From contig JAFLKM010000045.1 in NCBI GenBank assembly GCA_019163335.1, forward strand, positions 1 through 58,052: a stretch of 58,052 nt of DNA, written 5' to 3'. The notes beneath the pieces were generated by a model. That model ran no database searches, was not told the origin of the DNA, and saw only the letters and a list, made by a program, of their open reading frames with translations. Positions 27,589 through 36,447 of this stretch are shown piece after piece. The translations under genes were made by a program, and so were the position numbers. Positions within the stretch are counted from its first letter, which is position 1; the number at the start of each line of letters is the position of its first letter. Origin of the DNA: Desulfobulbaceae bacterium. GTDB taxonomy: Bacteria > Desulfobacterota > Desulfobulbia > Desulfobulbales > Desulfocapsaceae.

Positions 27589-28674
27589 TTAATCCGCGTT
27601 GTTTTTTTCTATGGCCAGAATTTCATCCAGATGATCGACAAAGACCTGTACCAAACGGGGGTCAAAATGTCGCCCCGCCTCTTCCTTGATTAACTCAACT
27701 GCCTTGTCGAGCGGCCAGGGCTCCTTGTAGGGTCGCCGTGAAAGCAGGGCGTCAAAGACATCGCTGATCGCAGCGATCCGTCCGTAAATAGGGATATCTT
27801 CCCCTTTGAGTCCTTGAGGATAGCCGCTTCCATCCCATTTTTCATGGTGTGACAGGGCAATCGTTCCGGCCATCCACATGATATCGGCTGGATAGTCCCC
27901 AATGATATCCCTGCCGATCTGGGCATGACTCATCATGATCTTCCACTCGTCTCCATTAAGCTTGCCGGGTTTCAAAAGGATATTGTCGGGGATGCCGATC
28001 TTGCCGATATCATGCATGGGGCTGGAGTACAGAATCAGCTCACAGGTTTTTTCATCCAGTCCTGCACCACGGCCGATGATCTCTGAAATTTGGCTCATCC
28101 GCACCACATGAGCACCGGTCTCGTTATCCCGAAATTCCCCTGCCGTGCCAAGTCGGCGCACAATCTCCAGTTGTACCCGGCGGATCTCTTCCGTCCGTTT
28201 GCAGACCTCTTGCTCCAGCACATCTCCCCGCATCAGCTGCTGTTTGTAGAAATAATGTGTTTCCAGCATGTTATGAATGCGGAGCATGACTTCCCACTGT
28301 TCGAAGGGTTTGGTGACGAAATCCTTGGCTCCAAGCTTAAGCGCATCCTGCCGGGTCTGCATGTCGGTCTGGGCCGTTAATACCAGGATGGCAAGATGAT
28401 CATCGCCCAGCTGTTCCTGCAATTGTTCCATAACCTCAAGGCCGCTCAAATAAGGCATGCGGATGTCAAGGAGGATGAGATCAAAGGACTGCTTCCGGCA
28501 TAATGGCAAAACCAGCCTGGGGTCAATGGTTGAGGTGACATTTTCATATCCCTCATCTTCGAGAATAAATTCCAGGAGGGAAACATTGGCCGGGTTGTCG
28601 TCTACAATCAGAATGTTTGATTTTTTCAGCTCGTCATCCAGCGAAGGGGCCACTGACGATTTTATTTCTGTCAT
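27589..28674 (-). CDS. Response regulator with HD-GYP domain (c-di-GMP phosphodiesterase)
   Basis: A 361-residue protein with a receiver (20-140, phosphoacceptor D70 in LILLDIRMP, K122) and an HD-GYP domain (about 165-350). The catalytic HD is at 221-222 (HDIGKIGIPD) and the GYP motif at 284-286 (HHEKWDGSGYP), both complete, so it should hydrolyse c-di-GMP when phosphorylated. Its ATG overlaps the stop of the upstream hybrid kinase by 4 bp, so that kinase is the likely partner. Confidence 0.94.
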   Translation of the reverse strand: MTEIKSSVAPSLDDELKKSNILIVDDNPANVSLLEFILEDEGYENVTSTIDPRLVLPLCRKQSFDLILLDIRMPYLSGLEVMEQLQEQLGDDHLAILVLTAQTDMQTRQDALKLGAKDFVTKPFEQWEVMLRIHNMLETHYFYKQQLMRGDVLEQEVCKRTEEIRRVQLEIVRRLGTAGEFRDNETGAHVVRMSQISEIIGRGAGLDEKTCELILYSSPMHDIGKIGIPDNILLKPGKLNGDEWKIMMSHAQIGRDIIGDYPADIMWMAGTIALSHHEKWDGSGYPQGLKGEDIPIYGRIAAISDVFDALLSRRPYKEPWPLDKAVELIKEEAGRHFDPRLVQVFVDHLDEILAIEKNNAD

Positions 28675-31600
28675 TTTTTTTCTTCCTTGAGGACTGTGGT
28701 GAGGATGGTGTGCAATTTCAGCGCGTCCATGGGTTTCGTAAAAAAGTCGTAATATCCGAGTCTGCGGAGCAATTCCTGCCGGTTGTTTGCTGTGTCTGGT
28801 ATAGACTCCACGCCCAGCGCGACAATGGGAATGTTTTGTGCCTGTGAATTCTGCTGCAGACTATAAATAATTTCTTCCGGACTTGTTTTAAAAAGATCAA
28901 CATTGAGAATAATAAGATCGGGGTTGAGCATTTCAACGGACTGGAGCCCTTTTTCTGCGGTCTTCCGAATGACCAGCGACGCTTGCGGCCATTGGGTCAT
29001 AAGTTTACGCATCCGAGAGATATCGTCGGCATTATCTTCAATATATAGAATCGTTGCGGCTTTGGCGACAAGATCAATCTGCTTGGTCATTAGCGCAGAA
29101 ACATCAATTGTCCGATCTTCATGGTCAGCCAGCGGTAAGGCCACCTCGAAGGTGCTTCCAATGCCGGGAATACTGGTACAATCGATGGTACCCTGCATAA
29201 GCTCAACCAGCTGCTTAGTGATGGTCATCCCTATGCCGGTTCCCTCTACGAGGGAATTGTCCTGGCCAAGTCGAGTGAAGGGTATAAATATCTCCTTCTG
29301 TTTGTCCGGGGAAATCCCAATACCGGTATCTATAACCCGGATGCAGGCAATTTTTTCTTCCACAGCCCCGGTTATGGTGACGGTCCCACCAGGTCGATTG
29401 TACTTAACGGCATTGCTTAACAGATTCAGTATAACCTGCTGAAATCGGGTCTGGTCGGCCTTGATGGCCGGTAACCCTTGAATGGTGTCGTCGATATGGA
29501 TGCTGACCTTGTTGTTAAAGGCCAGCGATGCGACCAGCGCAAGGCAATCATGGATCACGGGGGCCGGCTGAATGCTTTTGATGGAAAGGGTGAGCTTCCC
29601 GGATTCAATGCGGGACAGATCAAGAATTTCATTGATGAGCGCAAGCAGATAATGGCCTGCTGTGTTGATCTGAAGGACTTGTTCCTGTTGGCGTGGAGCG
29701 AGTGGACTGGTTTTGCTGCCCATCAGCAGTTTTGAAAATCCGTTGATGGCATTGAGCGGGGTGCGCAGCTCGTGGCTCATCCGGGAGAGAAATTCGGATT
29801 TGGCTTTATTGGAGGCCTCTGCCTGTTCGCGCGCCTTTTTAAGCTCGGTGATATTTTCCTTCATTGCCACGTAATGGGTAATTTCATCGAACTCATTTTT
29901 CAGGGGCGCGATTACCACATTTTCATAGTAGATCTCTCCATTTTTATTTCGATTGGCGAGTTCTCCCTGCCATATTTTCCCCTGGGAAATAGCATTCCAC
30001 ATCGTCTGAAAGGTCTGAAAAGGTGTGAGTCCACTGTTGAGAATTCTGGGATTCTGTCCTAGCACCTCGGCCCGGGAGTAGCCGGTCACCACTTCAAATT
30101 GCGGATTGACATACTCAATGTTGCCATCTTTATTGGTGATTATCACGCTGTGCGGACTCTGCTCGATCACCAGTTGCAACTTGCGCTTCAGGGCGTCTGC
30201 CTCTCGTTTGGCCGTAATGTCTCGGGCAGTCAGCAGAAGCCCGTTGATGGCCTTGTCATGGAGAAGATTGTGGAAAGAAGAATCAAGGACACGATATTTT
30301 CCATCACTGGCTAAAATTCGATGCTCCAGTCTTTTCTCTGGGACGAGTGAGGAGAGAAAAGCCCCAAATTGTTCCCTGCCAAAGCGGACGTCGTCGGGGT
30401 GCAGAAAGTCATACAGATTTTTACCTTCAATGTACTCTGGAGAATAGCCAAGCATTCCCTGGATGGAAGGGCTGGCGTAAGTAATCGTCCCGTATCCGTC
30501 AATAATTGTAATCAGGTCATTGCTGCTCTCAATGAGGGTTCGGTAATAATGTTCACTTTCCTGGAAATAGGCCTGAATTTTTTGACGTTTCTCAATTTCT
30601 TTCTGAAGGTTTGCCGTTCGTTCTTCAACAGTTGCTTCCAGATTTTTGTGGGACTCCGCCAGTGCCATTTCAGCAAGTTTTCTATCCGTTACGTCAAGGT
30701 TATATTCGATCATCTGGATGACATCGCCCTCCGCATCAAACACGGGGTAGCCATGCACCTCTACGTAGTTCTTTTCACCGGCCTGGTTATAATGGATATG
30801 CTCCAGGGTTACCGGCTGCCCAGTTCGCTTGACTTCGACCAAGGGGCAGGGATGATCCTTGCAATTGCATGGATCATTGCGGTGATGGGTCAGGGTATAA
30901 CAAAACTGATGGTGCTCGGGATTTAATTGGCGGGCAGAATCGTTCAGCATCTTGATCTCATAGGTCTCCACGTCCACCACGTAAAAAGGGTGTGCCAGGG
31001 AATCAATGATGGTTTTTAAAAAAACGGCCTGCTGATGTTCTTTTTCCTCAGCTCTTAGTCGTTCCTCCACCTCCTCGTGGAGTTTCCAGGTTCGTTCGAG
31101 GATGGTTTGTTCCAAGCCGTCATTGGCCTGTTTTAATTCCTGCTGGAAGGCATTTCGTTCACGAAGAATTCTTGTAATATTGTGAAGGACTTTCCCGGTG
31201 AGGGCAGTCATAAGTAAGCCGGCTATGGCGAGAAAAATCCGAAATCGAAGGGCATTTTTCTTTACGGTTTGGTCAGCAAGGACATGGAGACGTTGCATCT
31301 CCTTCTGAGCATTGAAATAGATCCGATAGGAGTTTTCAAAGATGCGCTGAAAATAGGGGTCAACCCCCTTGTAAAAGAACAGGATTTTCTGTTCGATCTG
31401 GGGTAGTTGTTCGGGATCTGTGAGGGTTAATTTCTGAAGGATAAGTTCTTTGAATTTTGCTTCATTCTGGAGGAGTGTCTTGACCTTGCTGTTTAGCTCA
31501 AAGGTGTCAAGGTTGAGTTCGCTCCGTCTTTGATTTCTGTATGTAAAACTCCGCTGAATCTCCTCTTCATTACCGAAATTGACCTTGTAGGTATAGGTGG

Positions 31601-31937
31601 CGGTGCCACCATTGCCGATAATGTTAATGAATTCGTGAATCTTGGTGATGGTTGTCTGGATCTGTCTGTCGAAATAATCCAGTTCATATTCTGTTCTGCA
31701 GAGCGACATATTCTGAAACAGGGACTGAACCTTCTGCAGGTCGATATGGATGAGATAGCTCATCTCGATCCGCTCAAGTTCATTTTTTCGAAGGGAAATA
31801 ATAGAAGAGAGTTCCTTCTGCATCATGGTCTGAGAGACGAGAACGCCTCCCAGGATGGTCAGGAAAAAAAAGAAGAACAGGACAATCTGGCGCCAGATTG
31901 GTTCCTTAAAGGTTGAAATGGTCATACGGGGAAGCAT
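28671..31937 (-). CDS. Membrane hybrid histidine kinase with three PAS domains
   Basis: A 1088-residue inner-membrane kinase. A helix at about 17-36 and another at 233-250 flank a helical periplasmic sensor of some 195 residues. Three PAS domains follow (305-420, 460-575, 585-700); the first carries a cysteine/histidine-rich patch (C346, C357, C359, C364). The kinase core has H722 (SHELRTPLNA), DTGIGI and GTGIGM. The C-terminal receiver (962-1085) has N1012 where the phosphoacceptor aspartate belongs (LIILNVDLF), so it may not accept phosphate. It is coupled to the ModA-like gene upstream (TAATG) and to the HD-GYP gene downstream (ATGA). Confidence 0.93.
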   Translation of the reverse strand: MLPRMTISTFKEPIWRQIVLFFFFFLTILGGVLVSQTMMQKELSSIISLRKNELERIEMSYLIHIDLQKVQSLFQNMSLCRTEYELDYFDRQIQTTITKIHEFINIIGNGGTATYTYKVNFGNEEEIQRSFTYRNQRRSELNLDTFELNSKVKTLLQNEAKFKELILQKLTLTDPEQLPQIEQKILFFYKGVDPYFQRIFENSYRIYFNAQKEMQRLHVLADQTVKKNALRFRIFLAIAGLLMTALTGKVLHNITRILRERNAFQQELKQANDGLEQTILERTWKLHEEVEERLRAEEKEHQQAVFLKTIIDSLAHPFYVVDVETYEIKMLNDSARQLNPEHHQFCYTLTHHRNDPCNCKDHPCPLVEVKRTGQPVTLEHIHYNQAGEKNYVEVHGYPVFDAEGDVIQMIEYNLDVTDRKLAEMALAESHKNLEATVEERTANLQKEIEKRQKIQAYFQESEHYYRTLIESSNDLITIIDGYGTITYASPSIQGMLGYSPEYIEGKNLYDFLHPDDVRFGREQFGAFLSSLVPEKRLEHRILASDGKYRVLDSSFHNLLHDKAINGLLLTARDITAKREADALKRKLQLVIEQSPHSVIITNKDGNIEYVNPQFEVVTGYSRAEVLGQNPRILNSGLTPFQTFQTMWNAISQGKIWQGELANRNKNGEIYYENVVIAPLKNEFDEITHYVAMKENITELKKAREQAEASNKAKSEFLSRMSHELRTPLNAINGFSKLLMGSKTSPLAPRQQEQVLQINTAGHYLLALINEILDLSRIESGKLTLSIKSIQPAPVIHDCLALVASLAFNNKVSIHIDDTIQGLPAIKADQTRFQQVILNLLSNAVKYNRPGGTVTITGAVEEKIACIRVIDTGIGISPDKQKEIFIPFTRLGQDNSLVEGTGIGMTITKQLVELMQGTIDCTSIPGIGSTFEVALPLADHEDRTIDVSALMTKQIDLVAKAATILYIEDNADDISRMRKLMTQWPQASLVIRKTAEKGLQSVEMLNPDLIILNVDLFKTSPEEIIYSLQQNSQAQNIPIVALGVESIPDTANNRQELLRRLGYYDFFTKPMDALKLHTILTTVLKEEKK

Positions 31938-32743
31938 TAGAAGCCATATTTGGTGAAAATTGCCCGGCCTGAGTCTGAGCCTGCCCGTTGGAGGAAGTAT
32001 TCAGCCAGGTCTTCATGTTTGCTGAAACTCAAAAGACCCATGACCAGCGGGCGACTTTCGGTCTGTGCTTCGGGGAGCGGGAGTACATCCATAAACTGGT
32101 CATTGTCTTTAAACGTGGCAACGGCACGCCAGTTAACGACCACGTCTGCATCTTTGGAGTGGAGTGCCTGGGAGAGTCCTTTGGAATCAGCAGTCAGGTA
32201 TAGGGCTTTGGTGAGGGCCTGTTCATAGATGCCCAGTTTTTTGAGGCTGAAGAATGTTTCCTTGCCGATGGAACCGGCATCCGCAGCTCCCATAACAATC
32301 TGCAGATCGTCTCTCAGGAGTTCATGAAGATCCGGTTGAACCTGTTTTGGGTTTCCTTTCTTCACTATCAGGGCAATGCGGTTTTCTCCCACGGTTACGG
32401 TTTTCTTGACGGACCCGTCATCTATCATGGATTTCAGATAGGAGGGTGATCCGGGAAAGAGAATGTCGCCGGTCTTAGATCTGGCAGCAGTGTCTCTAAG
32501 CCACTCCGATTCTCCATAACTGATTTTGATGGTGCAGTTTTTTTCCTTTTCCACCAGTGCCGCAAGTTCCATTGTCGGTTGAACCATGGTAATGCCGCAA
32601 TAGATCAGAATTTCCTTTTTAGGTTCATCCTGCCGTTGGGCAGCCTTTTTTTCTGGGGTCGTGTCACAGGAGCAGAAAAGCAGTAATGTCCCGATCAGTA
32701 AGGTTTGCAGGGTACTAAAAAAAAATGCAGAGCTTGAGGACAT
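31937..32743 (-). CDS. ModA-like periplasmic binding lipoprotein
   Basis: A 268-residue protein with a lipoprotein signal (LLFCSC, C near 26) and a type II periplasmic binding fold of the molybdate/tungstate-binding ModA group (ILIYCGITMVQPTMELA, GDILFPGSPSYL, IALIVKKGNP, DADVVVNWRA). No permease or ATPase lies nearby. Its stop overlaps the start of the hybrid kinase, which suggests it presents a bound anion or other ligand to the periplasmic domain of that kinase rather than feeding a transporter. The ligand is not determinable from sequence. Confidence 0.85.
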   Translation of the reverse strand: MSSSSAFFFSTLQTLLIGTLLLFCSCDTTPEKKAAQRQDEPKKEILIYCGITMVQPTMELAALVEKEKNCTIKISYGESEWLRDTAARSKTGDILFPGSPSYLKSMIDDGSVKKTVTVGENRIALIVKKGNPKQVQPDLHELLRDDLQIVMGAADAGSIGKETFFSLKKLGIYEQALTKALYLTADSKGLSQALHSKDADVVVNWRAVATFKDNDQFMDVLPLPEAQTESRPLVMGLLSFSKHEDLAEYFLQRAGSDSGRAIFTKYGF

Positions 32744-32763
32744 GATATTCTCCAGGGGCAGAA

Positions 32764-34728
32764 TTATTCTTCCATCGGCAGTAGTATGGTGATTTTCGTA
32801 CCTTTCTTGAGTGTACTCTTTACCACAATGGCACCTTGATGGGAACGCATGATTCCTGCTGCGAGGGCCATCCCTAATCCACGGCCGATAAACCGGGTGG
32901 TGAAGAATGGTTCAAAAATCCGTTCAATATCGTTCGCCGCAATACCAACGCCATTGTCAACTATGCGGCAGAAGCCATACCTGCAGGTATCTGGGAGCCC
33001 TTCCCGGAAGAGGAGGGGGAAATTGGCAGGGGAATGCACGGTCGTGCCAAAGGTGAGAGTAATATGTCCGGTTTTCGGGGCGAGTGATTCAAAGGCATTG
33101 GTCAGGACGTTGTTGAGAACCTGTTTGATCTGGATCGTGTCGAATTGGCAGGTTATGGGCGCCGGCGGCGAGACACACTGGCTGATGATTGCAGACGGAA
33201 AGGATTTGATAATGGCTGAAAACGATTCGCAGGCCAGTGCCGCTAGATCGTGCGACTGTTTTCGAGGCATTCCATACCCAAGATATGTCAACATGGCCTG
33301 CCCTATCTTGCTGGCCTCTTTGCCCTCCTGCAAGGCCATGAGAGCCATATTCCTGGCCTTTGAATCATCAGGAAAATTCCTGCACAGCATCTCAAGGTTG
33401 CCAAGAACCACCAGCATTGAATTGTTGAAACGATGGGCTACGGCGCCAGCCATGGTTTTCAAGGATTCAATGCGCTTTTCCTGTTCGTTGCGCTGGGTTG
33501 TTTCCAGAAGAAGAAGCTCCTGTTCTTTCCGATGGGTGATGTCGAGATGAATGCCGCAGGCTCGCACCGGAATTCCATTGTGATCAAATTCCCAAACCTT
33601 GCCGCTGTTAAGCACCCAGATCCATCTTCCAGACTTGTGCTGAAGTTTGTGCTCAAGACTAAATCTCGGAGACCGTCCTTCCAGGTGATCCGTCAAGGCG
33701 CGGATGACATTGACTTTTTGCTCCGGTTCTATCAATTTCAGCCAGGAGGCGACGTTGGGGCTCAGCTCGCCGGGGCCATATCCCAGCATCTCCAGACATT
33801 GATTATTATAGATCAGCCCGCCGGTCTGAATGTTCCAGTCCCAAGTGCCAAGGCTGGTACTGTCAATGATGAATTCGAGGCGATTCTTGACCGCAAGAAC
33901 CTCTTCCTCCATCTGAACAGTATGGGTAATATCAACAATATATCCATGATAATGGGTGATCTGGCCACTGCTGTCGCGAACCAGCGTGGTGGAGTCAAGA
34001 ACCCATATGATCCTGCCACCTCTGGCAATCAGGCGGTAGGGCTGGTGAATGAAATGGGTACTGTCCGGTAAGGAATGGGCCGTCACCTCACTGGTTACTC
34101 GAACGAGATCGTCAGGATGGATGAGAGAACTATAGAGCACTGAACCGCTGAGAAACTCCTCGCTGGAATATCCAAGGAGATCCAAAACGTTACCGGAGAT
34201 GTTTTCCACAGGCCATTCGCTGCTGTTTCGCCAGAGAAAAACGATGACCTGGCCATTCATGAACATGGTTCGTTCTTGTTGATGGGCTTTTTTAAGCAGG
34301 TGTTCCCGGTGTTGCAGATTCTTTTCATTTTCCTTGCAATGGGTGATGTCCTGATTGCTTGCCCGCCGACCAAGCCAGTTTCCCTGTTTGTCTCGGGCCG
34401 GTTGGCATTTTCGCCAAATCCAGCGGATATCCCCTGACTTGTTGATAAGACGGAACTCAACTTCGAAGGGTTTACATTCATGGTTGGAATGGTTTTGACA
34501 CTGGGCAGTGACCAGCTCTTTATCGTCTGGATGAAGAATGTTTTCAAAAAGATCAGGACGATCCAGGAACTCCTCCGGGGTGTAACCTGTGATCCTTTCA
34601 CAGGCCGGTGAGACATATTTCCAACAGCCATTCCCACCGCAAAAAACCTCCCAGTCCCCTGAAGATTCTGCCATGGACAGCAATTCTTCTTTACTTGGCT
34701 CCGGTTTTTTTTTAGGAAAGATAGGCAT
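32764..34728 (-). CDS. Soluble PAS-PAS-PAS histidine kinase
   Basis: A 654-residue cytoplasmic kinase with three PAS domains (about 25-135, 155-270, 285-400), phosphoacceptor H432 in GAVAHRFNNSM and an ATPase domain with VDNGVGIA and GRGLGMA. It lacks a receiver. Ending 20 bp before the ModA-like gene, it is the first gene of a four-gene signalling operon and could phosphorylate the HD-GYP regulator together with the membrane kinase. Confidence 0.92.
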   Translation of the reverse strand: MPIFPKKKPEPSKEELLSMAESSGDWEVFCGGNGCWKYVSPACERITGYTPEEFLDRPDLFENILHPDDKELVTAQCQNHSNHECKPFEVEFRLINKSGDIRWIWRKCQPARDKQGNWLGRRASNQDITHCKENEKNLQHREHLLKKAHQQERTMFMNGQVIVFLWRNSSEWPVENISGNVLDLLGYSSEEFLSGSVLYSSLIHPDDLVRVTSEVTAHSLPDSTHFIHQPYRLIARGGRIIWVLDSTTLVRDSSGQITHYHGYIVDITHTVQMEEEVLAVKNRLEFIIDSTSLGTWDWNIQTGGLIYNNQCLEMLGYGPGELSPNVASWLKLIEPEQKVNVIRALTDHLEGRSPRFSLEHKLQHKSGRWIWVLNSGKVWEFDHNGIPVRACGIHLDITHRKEQELLLLETTQRNEQEKRIESLKTMAGAVAHRFNNSMLVVLGNLEMLCRNFPDDSKARNMALMALQEGKEASKIGQAMLTYLGYGMPRKQSHDLAALACESFSAIIKSFPSAIISQCVSPPAPITCQFDTIQIKQVLNNVLTNAFESLAPKTGHITLTFGTTVHSPANFPLLFREGLPDTCRYGFCRIVDNGVGIAANDIERIFEPFFTTRFIGRGLGMALAAGIMRSHQGAIVVKSTLKKGTKITILLPMEE

Positions 34729-35061
34729 GGGGATGACTCCTTCACATTTCTGTTATTTGTTTGCGGGGAGAAGCGTTGTACACGGCAAATCCATCCGACT
34801 TGTGATACATGTTCGAGGAGTTGCTGTGTTGGGAAATTTAACCTATGAATGAATAGGTAAATTTCTGTGTTTTCTGGTCTTTCCTGGAATGGTCAGAGCC
34901 TTGAATGCACGTTGTTGTATAGTGCAAAAGATGCCGGAAAACAAGAACGATTCATGTAAAAAAATATTGAGGAAAAAAGATGTTAAGCGACCTTTCAAGA
35001 CGATTGCATCAGGAAGAATTGAGCTGCTGTTGCTGAAGAAATCAGGACTGCTGCAGAATGA
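34729..35061. other. 333-bp intergenic region with inverted repeat
   Basis: The gap lies between two minus-strand genes, downstream of the CorC-type gene and upstream of the signalling operon. The only structure noticed is the inverted repeat at 34833-34865. No T-tract terminator for the CorC-type gene and no small gene were found. Confidence 0.6.
34833..34865. repeat. 13-bp imperfect inverted repeat upstream of signalling operon
   Basis: GAAATTT and AAATTTC (34833-34839, 34859-34865) plus ACCTAT and ATAGGT (34841-34846, 34853-34858) pair around GAATGA, with one bulged A at 34840. It lies about 105 bp before the operon start, a suitable place for an operator. Confidence 0.6.
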
Positions 35062-36234
35062 TTATTTCTTGTCTTCTTTTCCTTGATATTGCTCCACCGT
35101 GACTTCCGATGAAGCGGACATGTGTTTCTTGCGGGCCAGCTCCCGCATATTTTTTGCCTTGTCGGATTCATCCATGATCTCCCGACCAATGATTTCTTCG
35201 AGAATATCTTCGAGGGAAATTACTCCGGTCATTGCACCATATTCATCGACAACCACGAAAAGATGCTGGTGGCGCTCAAAGAAATCCATGAGAACGCGAT
35301 TCAGCGGGGCGGTCTCTGCGACAAAATGGACAGGATTCATAAGCGCTGACAGGGGGAGGGCCTGTTTCTGCTCCGCTGCTGCCAGGAGTATGTCTTTGTA
35401 GAGAATAATCCCGACGATATCATTGAGATTGTTCTCGTATAACGGGATTCTGCTGTGCCGGCGCAACATGTTCTCAAGCTCCATCGCTTCTGCGACGGTC
35501 AAATTCTGTTCCAGAGAAAAGGTGACCGGGCGTGGGGTCATAACCTGCCGGACAGCCTTGTTGCCAAGTTCGAGAATGTTATTGATGACCTTCTCCTGAT
35601 CGGACTCGATCTGTCCGGATTTCAGGGAGAGGGCTGCTATGGTTCGTAACTCTTCGGCAGAGACTTGACCGCCTTCCTTGTTCTGGGGGATAAGACGGGT
35701 AATCATTCGGCAGAGCCAGATGAGTGGAGTAAGCAGGGTCACTATCACGAAGAGAGGCCTGGCAATGTAAGGGGCTAATTTATAAGCATAAGTCACGCCG
35801 ATTGTCTTGGGAATGATTTCAGAAAAAAGGAGAATGGCTGCGGTAAAAAAGATGGAAAAAAAGATGATATTTTCTTCTCCTAAGAGTGCTGCGGCGGTTA
35901 CTCCGGCAAACGTCGGTCCGACGGTATTGGCTATGGTGTTCAAGGTCAGAATAGCAGTGATGGGTTTGTTGATGTCGGATCGCATGATGTTGAGCAAGGT
36001 GGCGGATTGATGCCCGCTTTTTCGGAGCATTTCCACTTGACTGGCGGAGAGGGAGTAGATTATTGCTTCGCAAAGTGAGCAGCAGAAAGAGATTGCCAAG
36101 GTTATAAGGACTGCGGTAATAAGGGTAGATAACACTAAAGTACTCCTGGAAAAATCGGCTCCGCTTTTGGTGAAACGGAGCAGTTGGAAATAAGGGCCAA
36201 GTTTAGGCGATACAGGGTTGATATCCTTTGCCAT
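35062..36234 (-). CDS. CNNM/CorC (HlyC)-family membrane protein with CBS pair
   Basis: An inner-membrane protein with a DUF21/CNNM transmembrane domain (about 25-190, several helices, SEIIPKTIGV motif) and two CBS domains (about 210-330). Family members take part in Mg2+ or Co2+ transport or homeostasis. The usual C-terminal CorC/HlyC domain is missing; the protein ends in a 40-residue charged tail. I took ATG 36234 as start, giving 390 residues; the frame is open from TTG 36288, and neither start has a strong Shine-Dalgarno. Confidence 0.88.
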   Translation of the reverse strand: MAKDINPVSPKLGPYFQLLRFTKSGADFSRSTLVLSTLITAVLITLAISFCCSLCEAIIYSLSASQVEMLRKSGHQSATLLNIMRSDINKPITAILTLNTIANTVGPTFAGVTAAALLGEENIIFFSIFFTAAILLFSEIIPKTIGVTYAYKLAPYIARPLFVIVTLLTPLIWLCRMITRLIPQNKEGGQVSAEELRTIAALSLKSGQIESDQEKVINNILELGNKAVRQVMTPRPVTFSLEQNLTVAEAMELENMLRRHSRIPLYENNLNDIVGIILYKDILLAAAEQKQALPLSALMNPVHFVAETAPLNRVLMDFFERHQHLFVVVDEYGAMTGVISLEDILEEIIGREIMDESDKAKNMRELARKKHMSASSEVTVEQYQGKEDKK

Positions 36235-36447
36235 GATCCCGCAACCCATTGTAGTGTATATATACTCTCTATCCCTTCCAATTTTCAATTGGAAAGAATT
36301 TAGCGTAAGATTTTAAGCAATTCTGACAAAAATGTTTTTGTTCTCTCGGTGGGCTGTACTCATCATTATGACCATCGGAATGATTGGTTTGTAATGATTT
36401 CGATTTATAGAATCAAAGGAATAAAGATTAAGAAATGAGGGTAAAGA

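Noticed and set aside
27570-27595. T-run between the DnaJ-like and HD-GYP genes
   Set aside because: There is a run of T but no stem precedes it on either strand.
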